From assembly GCF_016808335.1 (NCBI RefSeq), contig NC_053149.1, forward strand, positions 18,820,733-18,884,732: a DNA stretch of 64,000 nucleotides, read 5' to 3'. Under the pieces are notes generated by a model. The model worked only from the letters and a program-made list of their open reading frames with translations, ran no database searches and had not been told where the DNA came from. The first letter of the stretch is position 1, and each line of letters begins with the position of its first letter. The stretch is from Panicum virgatum. Taxonomy: Eukaryota > Streptophyta > Magnoliopsida > Poales > Poaceae. The position numbers were made by a program, and so were the translations under genes. Below, piece by piece: positions 57,674 through 64,000 of this stretch.

Positions 57674-59116
57674 TGTCGGGTACCATAATTAGGGGCACCC
57701 TAATCCAGGGACTAAATCGCCCTAAAAAATGCAAAACACAATTAGGCCATCGGGCCCACAGCGCCTGCCACCTCGTCAGACTCTACAGTCACAGAATCAA
57801 GGCTAATAGTCTTCCTCCGATCCGAAGGGGAAGAAGGACTACTCTACGGCGATCTTGGAGAGGAAGAAGCCACCAATGATGACAACTTCGTCGTCACTCT
57901 ACACCCGGATACAATAGAGCATCCGCAACCCTCCTGCGGCGCCCAGATCCTCTCCAGGTCCCAAAGAGGCCCAATCCCCACTGAACCCACGGCCTAGCTC
58001 CGCGGTACGACCCACCCAAGGCCCCCCTCGAACTCGCAGAGCAATCTCCGCTTCGCTCGAGACCTCCCCGCCGAGACCCTCGACAGCGCACCACACCTTC
58101 GCCTCGTTCGAGGGTAGAGGACCTACCCTCGGAAGGCAGGGCCAACTCCGCCCCGCTCGAGGCTACCCCTCGACAGACGGAACTAGCAACCCATCTGCTC
58201 ACCCGCCCGTCTGACATAAGCATTAAATGCCAACCACTCCACCGCGGAGTGCGGAGTTAGACGACGTCAGGCCACCATGCCGCACAGCAGCTGTGACCGG
58301 AGTTCTGTCCGCCAACTCCGGTCACTGTTCCGCCAACCCCGCACTGTTGCAACCCTGTGGGAACCTGCGACACCCTGTGCAGACGGGCCTGGTACTGCTC
58401 TTGCCATTGTGCTGCCTACTCCTTGTACTTTTTCCTCTACAGAACCCTCGACGGGCATGGGCGCAACCCTCGAACGGGGTATGGGTCTTGACCAAAGCAA
58501 GACCCCCGCCAGCAGGACCCTCGACGCGCCGCCACGTCGAGCATGGAGGACGGTACCCTCCATAGCGACCACCACGACGCCCACAGGAGACGCCAGGACG
58601 CCGGCGCGATCCCCGCAAGACCAAGGAGCTGCCCAGGACAACTGCCACGCCCGACGCCACGCTCTCCAGTGCCCCACAGTGTACTTCCAACAGTGATCAT
58701 CCACTGCTCCCCCTGATTCGGGGAGAAGATGACGACTTCTGATCTCCTCGTATATGTACTCCGCCCCTCCTTGTGCCTATAAAAGGAGGAGGCATGCTTC
58801 TCCCCCGGCACGGAAAAACCAACTCATCCCTTAGATCACTCTCACTCACTCCCCCAATATTGGCACTCGCCTCAATCACTTAGCAGAGACTTGGGAGCCT
58901 CCCTCCCTCTCTCGCCTCGCTTGTACCCCCTACTACAGGCACTTCGGTGAAGATAATACAGTGCACTCGCACACCCCTGCTGGACGTACGGCCTCACGGC
59001 CGGAGCCAGGATACATCCTTGCATTACTGTGTTACCTCTTGCATCAACCATCTAGGGTGAGGGCATGCAACATCGATTACTAGTTGGCGCTAGGCCGCGA
59101 GGTCTGGACACCGACA
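57674..59116 (+). repeat. LTR of a Gypsy-type retrotransposon
   Basis: This 1443-bp unit begins TGTCGGG and ends CACCGACA, giving the TG...CA termini and a short terminal inverted repeat. TATAAAAG at about 58777-58784 is a plausible promoter. It is followed by GTTGGCGCACCAGG (59117-59130), which resembles the TGGCGC-type primer-binding region of grass Gypsy elements. No second LTR copy is visible in the window. ACTGT (57669-57673) would be the left TSD. Confidence 0.65.
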
Positions 59117-59370
59117 GTTGGCGCACCAGGTAGAGGTTCACTGCTGACTTTCATTTTCATTCTGCTCCCGGCAGGCACGGTGCTCCGATTCGGGAGCCTC
59201 GACTTCATCGCGATCGGCAACGGTCACGACATGGAGCTTCTCCCGGCCGGAGCCAACCCCGACACTCTGACTCCACCACCCCGGCGCAGGAGGCACTCGG
59301 GCCAGCGCGCGCGACAAGCGCGCATGGAGCGGCGCAGAGCGGCTCACCTCAGCTCCTCCTCCTCCTCACC
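59117..59370 (+). mobile_element. Truncated Gypsy leader
   Basis: About 250 bp of leader-like sequence follows the LTR and then, inside a CTCCTCCTC run near 59350-59375, changes into a Copia pol fragment in the opposite orientation. No Gypsy gag or pol is present. Confidence 0.5.
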
Positions 59371-61684
59371 TCCATAGACTAGAAACACATCCTTAGTTCT
59401 TCTCAAGTACTTGAGGATGTTTTTCACAGCTGTCCAGTGACTCTCACCGGGATCTGACTGGTACCTGCTTGTAACACTTAGAGCATAATAAACATCTGGG
59501 CGTGTACTTATCATTACATACATATTTGATCCAATTGCTGAGGCATATGGAACTTTGCTCATGTGCTCTCGCTCATCAGTCGTCGTAGGACACTAAGTCT
59601 TGCTGAGATGTATGCCATGTGACATAGGCAAGAATCCTTTCTTTGCCTCTTCCATGTTGAACCGCTTCAACACTTTGTCAATGTAAGTATCTAGGCTTAA
59701 TCCTATAAGCCTCTTTGATCTATCTCTATAGATCTTGATGCCAAGTATGTATGCTGCTTCTCCTAAATCCTTCATCGAAAAACTATTTTTTAGTGAAGCC
59801 TTCACGGACTCAAGCATAGGAATATTATTTTCAATCAGTAGTATGTCATCTACAAACAGGATTAGAAATGCAACAGAGCTCCCACTTTCCTACTTGTAAA
59901 CACAAGCTTCTTCTTCGTTCTTAATGAAGCCAAACCCTTTGACTACTTCATCAAAATGAATATTCCAACTCCAAGATGCTTCTTTTAATCCATAAATGGA
60001 TTTTTGAAGCTTGCATATCTTTCCAGCATTGGTCAGATCGACAAAACCCTCGGGCTGCATCATATACACGTCCTCGGTCAGATTTCCATTAAGGAAACCT
60101 GTTTTGACATCCATCTGCCATATTTCATAATCAAATATGCACCAATAGCTAGAATAATCCGAACCGATTTAAGCATTGCTACGGGCGAGAAAGTCTCATC
60201 GTAGTCAACTCCTTGAACTTGTTGAAAACCTTTTGCGACAAGTCGAGCCTTATAGATGTGAACATTTCCATCCATATCTTTCTTCTTCTTATAGATCCAT
60301 TTGCACTCTATGGTTCTCACACCATCTGGCGGGTCTATCAAGTTCCAAACTTGATTTTCCTTCATGGATTCTATTTTGGATTTCATGGCATCTTGCCATT
60401 TCTCAGAGTCAGGGTCTGCCATTGCCTTTCCATATGTCGCAGGCTCATCATTGTCTAACAATAATAATTCCTGCACTGCGTGGAGCCTTGCTGACCTTCG
60501 TGGTTGCAGAGGTGCTTCTGTTGCCATAGGCATGTCAACTTGTTCAGCTACATTAGTGTCACTTGTAGAGTCCTGTCTTATTGGCTCATCTCGAACTTCT
60601 TCGAGTTGCACCGTTCTTCCACTTTTCTCTCCTTTGAGAAACTCTTTCTCTAGAAAGACTCCGTTCCGAGCGACAAACACTTTGCCCTCAGACCGATTGT
60701 AGAAGTAATACACTAAGGTCTCCTTTAGGTATCCCACGAATATGCACTTATCCGATTTGGGTGCAGGCTTGTCAGATTGGAGTCGTTTGACAAATGCTTC
60801 ACAACCCCAAATTTTTAGAAAAGACAAACTGGGAGTCTTGCCAGTCCAAATCTCATATTGTGTCTTGTCTACAGATTTTGACGGCACCCTGTTCAGTGTG
60901 AAAGCTGCTGTTTCTAGAGTGTAACCCCAAAATGACAATGGTAAGTCTGATTGGCTCATCATTGATCGAACCATGTCCAACAGAGTTCGATTACGTCACT
61001 CGAAAACCCCGTTCCTTTGAGGTGTTCCAGGCGGCGTAAGTTGTGGAACAATTCCGCAACTCTTCAAATGATCGCTAAATTCGTGACTAAGATATTCGCC
61101 CCCACGATCAGATCGCAAGGCTTTAATCTTTTTGCCACACTGGTTTTCAACTTCATTCTGAAATTCCTTGAACTTTTCAAAAGTTTCAGACTTATGCCTC
61201 ATCAAGTAGACATAGCCATATCTACTTAAGTCATCAGTAAAAGTAATGAAGTATTAGAATCCTCCTTTAGCAGTCGAGCTCATTGGTCCACACACATCAA
61301 TATGTATGAGTTTCAACAAATCCGATGCTCTCTCTGGAAAACCTGCGAATGGCGTCTTGGTCATCTTGCCCAGCAAACAAGCTTCGCATGTCTCGTATGA
61401 TTCAAAATCAAACGAACTTAGAAGTCCATCCTCATGGAGCTTTTTCATGCGTTTCTCGCTTATATGACCGAGACCACAATGCCACATGTAGGTAGGATTC
61501 AAATCATTTAGCCGAGGCCTTTTAGCACTTATATTACAGACAGGAGAATTATCAAGATTTAAAATAAATAGCCCATTCTTAATGGACGCCAAAGCCACAA
61601 ACATATTATTCTTAGAGATCACACAACTATTGTTTTAACTCGCAAAAGAATAACCATCCTTCATCAAACATGAAGGAGACACAA
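59350..61684 (-). pseudogene. Truncated Ty1/Copia pol fragment, not the Sirevirus family
   Basis: On the minus strand from 61684 the frame shows the GAG-pre-integrase region (WHCGLGHISEKRMKKL, CEACLLGKM), integrase (IHIDVCGPM, LRSDRGGEYLS, TPQRNGV), then reverse transcriptase ([32 protein letters not shown]) and the beginning of RNase H (WTAVKNILKYLRRTKDVF). The expected YVDD region near 59850 lies in a short out-of-frame gap. Several stops and shifts interrupt it. Gag, protease, most of RNase H and both LTRs are missing. The right edge at 61684 abuts the duplicated PME segment directly. Confidence 0.9.
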
Positions 61685-61927
61685 TGTACCGATCCGAGTT
61701 TCATTCATGCAATGCCACGTATGTATACAGACGGGACGACACAAAAAGAATCAACGGCAGCAACGCAACACGACGACCGACCGAACCATCGGTGCCTTTC
61801 CACCTCACAATGCAACTTGATCACGCCACCACCCATTTATTGTTCGCCACACATCTTCGGATCTTCCCCGGCCCACTGCATGTGAATCAGCATGCATCAC
61901 TGAATAATGACGATGAATCGCTAGCGC

Positions 61928-62619
61928 TCACAAGCCGGTGTTGAAGGGGATGGACGTGCCGGCGAGCCAGACGTCGCCGTCGATGAAGGACCCGACGGTG
62001 AAGGCGCTGGCCTCCGCCGCGCTGGTGATGACGCGGTACCCCTTCCACTTCACCCTCCCGGACGTGCCGGCGCCGGCGCCCGTGTTCATGTACTCGCCGT
62101 AGTAGAGCGTGTCGAGCGCGAAGTCGCCGCTCCACTCGAGCCACCCGGCCGGGTCGATGAGGGAGTCCAGCTCCGATTGCAGGAACACCGTGCGGGAGTA
62201 CTGCTTCCACGGCCGGCCCAGGTACGTGCGCGTCGACGCCTCCCGGCCGGCGAGGTCGGCCGCCGCCGCCACCTTGCAGCGGTGGACGGAGATGCCCGTG
62301 TTCTGGTTGGGGTCCTCACGGCCCTGCGCCGTGAAGATGTTGCTCTGCTTGGGCAGCGGGCGGCGGGCGTAGAGGTTGCAGCTCTGGAGCACGACGGCGG
62401 CGTTGCCGAAGACGAAGTCGATGGTGCCGTAGATGTCGCAGTCGCGGAAGAACTGGCGGAGGGAGTGCGTGTACAGGGTGTCCTGGTACCCCACGAAGCT
62501 GCAGCGGTAGAAGGCGGAGAGGTCGGCGCCCACGCGGAGCGCCACCGCCTGGTGCTTCGACGGGCCAGCAGAGTTCTCGATCGTCAGGTCGCGGGCCAGA
62601 AAATTGTTGCCCACGACAG
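61928..62619 (-). CDS. Duplicate pectin methylesterase exon 2, copy B (partial gene)
   Basis: This 692-bp exon is identical by eye to PME-1 exon 2 copy A except for one coding change: codon 413 is CAG (Gln) instead of GAG (Glu). All catalytic motifs (QAVAL, YQDTLY, DFVFGNA, LGRPWK), the acceptor GCATGCAG and the stop are intact. It lies upstream of PME-1 exon 1 on the same strand, so it cannot be spliced to that exon. Either its own exon 1 lies beyond position 64000, making this the end of a second PME-1-like gene, or it is an orphan captured exon. Gln at this site is what PME-2 has and is the usual residue, so copy B looks more ancestral than copy A here. Confidence 0.8.
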
Positions 62620-62887
62620 CTGCATGCATGCGGCCGAGGATATATAAACAGATCGTCAGCGGCAAAAAAATTTGTTTATTCATTTATGGTTGTTGAAGAG
62701 GGCTCGCCCAGTTCATATGTTTCTCTTCGACCTGGCCCATCATGTATAACACCGAACACCAAGATCTCTAAAAACCAAAGATCTGTAAAATTGACTATAT
62801 AAAAAAATAGAGATATCAAAATACGATGAATTAAACACTTGATCGGTAGGAGGGAGTATATAAAATATCCAAATACGGAAATAAATA

Positions 62888-64000
62888 GAAACAAGTCCAT
62901 TTTACCCTCTGAACTTGTCAAGAAATCTAAAAAACACCCATGAACTCGAAATCTGGGCAAACCACCCCCTCAACTCTTCAAAACCGGGCAAACTACCTCC
63001 CAGGCTGGTTTTCATGGTGGTTTTAGCAGTGGGCCCCACGTGTCAGCATGTGGGCCCCATATGTCAGCCTCTCCTCTCTCTCTCCCCGCCCGTCGCCGCC
63101 GACGCCTCCCTCCGCCAGTAGCCACCCACGACTCTCGCGGATCCACATGGTGCGAGCTTGCCACTCGGGGATCCACGTGCCACTCATGTCGGAGGGAGCC
63201 GGGTGTGGTGGAGCAGGGCAAAGCCGGGCCGGGCACGGCGCGAGGTGGGGCGGTGAGCGCGCGAGATGGCGGAGGGTTTACCTGGCCGCCGGCCTCGGGG
63301 CGCTGCAGCTCGTCACCCACCAGCGGAGGGTGGACTTCGTGTGCGCGACGGAGCGGCGTAGCGGTGGCGGGCTACGGATAGGCGGTTGCGCAGTGATGAG
63401 AGTTGGCGGCAGCGGCGAACACGGCGGGCTAGCGTGCGCACCGGCACGGCGAGATCGTGACCAACACGCCCATGCCGTTTATCGTCGTGAAGGGAGAGTG
63501 GAGGGTGGTCCTCACCGGCAGGCTTGGGTCGGCGGCGTCGGCGTATGGTGGCGGTACTGCGGACGGCTCTGGGGCGACTCCGGGGGTCGGTCGGCTGGGG
63601 CGGCGGGCCGAGGAGCTCGGCGAGGTGGTGAGGGAACTTATGGCCTGCGGAATCGAAGCGGGACGCCTGGAGGACGACGAATCGAGACCGGCGGCTCCAA
63701 CGGCGGCCGGGTGACTTGCAGTGTCGCGCACACAGCGCATGTGGGCGCGGCGCGAGGGGCGAGCGGTGCTGTGTTTTGCGAGTGGTTCCGGCCTGCTCCA
63801 CCGCTCGCTCCGCCACCGGCCGTGCGCGACGTCTATCGCCGCCGTTCGCTCCGCCGCTGCCGCCTCTCGCGAGGTTTGCCGCCGCGGTCGCGCTCGAGGT
63901 CCGCCGCGCCGGCCCGCTCCGCCGCCGGACGCACGCAAGGAGGAACCGGCGGCAGCGACGGCGGTGAGCTCGGGAGAGACAGAGATGTGGGCTGTGAGGC
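62888..64000. mobile_element. Second copy of the intronic MULE (runs off the window)
   Basis: It begins GAAACAAGTCCATTTTACCC, preceded by the same AAATAAATA (62879-62887) as the element at 26054. The MULE was therefore in the intron before the duplication. Its right end is outside the window. Confidence 0.85.

Larger units (their letters stand above)
61685..64000. repeat. Segmental duplication, copy B (continues beyond the window)
   Basis: It matches copy A (24851 onward) at a constant 36,834-bp offset through PME exon 2, the adjoining intron and into the MULE. In the MULE, copy B lacks about 20 bp (near 63207) and about 44 bp (near 63366) that copy A has. The left border is exact at 61685. 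Confidence 0.9.

Noticed and set aside
1..64000. CRISPR arrays, operons, bacterial-type signals, tRNA or rRNA genes
   Set aside because: This is a plant nuclear sequence; repeats found are transposon arms or minisatellites, and no tRNA-like fold or rRNA segment was noticed by eye. A tRNAscan run would settle the tRNA question.

Overview
The window looks like nuclear DNA of a grass (Poaceae, probably Panicoideae). The evidence is the GC-rich coding exons with short spliceosomal introns, many Tourist-like MITEs with 3-bp target-site duplications (TSDs), Mutator-like elements (MULEs) with 9-bp TSDs, hAT elements with 8-bp TSDs and a Sirevirus-type Copia retrotransposon. I cannot name the species.

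There are few host genes, and all of the complete ones act on the cell wall. A secreted GH9 endo-beta-1,4-glucanase lies on the minus strand at 9709-11495. Two type-I pectin methylesterases (PMEs, with an N-terminal inhibitor-like pro-region) point away from each other. PME-2 on the plus strand (53019-54893) is compact, with a 180-bp intron. PME-1 on the minus strand has exon 1 at 43514-44516, and the only exon 2 downstream of it is at 25094-25785, so its intron would be 17.7 kb and full of nested transposons. A second, nearly identical copy of that exon 2 lies at 61928-62619, inside a segmental duplication that runs off the right edge.

Layout. 1-9.7 kb: intergenic DNA with MITEs, hAT remnants and a non-coding block that looks LTR-derived. 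9.7-11.5 kb: GH9 gene. 12.0-13.7 kb: GC-rich DNA holding an isolated fragment of a PMT-type methyltransferase gene. 13.9-17.3 kb: a long-TIR MULE and two hAT-type elements. 17.9-24.1 kb: a large MULE with a decayed MuDR-N/plant-mobile-domain gene and two apparently intact small genes. 25.1-44.6 kb: PME-1 and its huge intron (a GC-rich MULE, MITEs, another MULE, and a 10.7-kb Sirevirus nested in a MITE). 45-52.9 kb: LINE remnant, a 751-bp unit in three tandem copies, and sparse intergenic DNA. 53.0-54.9 kb: PME-2. 55.6-57.2 kb: a third MULE of the same design. 57.7-61.7 kb: a Gypsy-type LTR joined to a truncated Copia pol. 61.7-64.0 kb: the PME exon-2 duplicate with its intronic MULE.

Biologically, GH9 cellulases and PMEs both remodel primary walls (glucan loosening and pectin de-esterification). 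That makes the neighbourhood functionally coherent, but nothing in the sequence shows shared regulation. The most interesting points are the transposon-split and duplicated PME, a possible gene capture at its boundary, and three MULEs that share TIRs carrying GC-rich dyad 'tags' of unrelated sequence.
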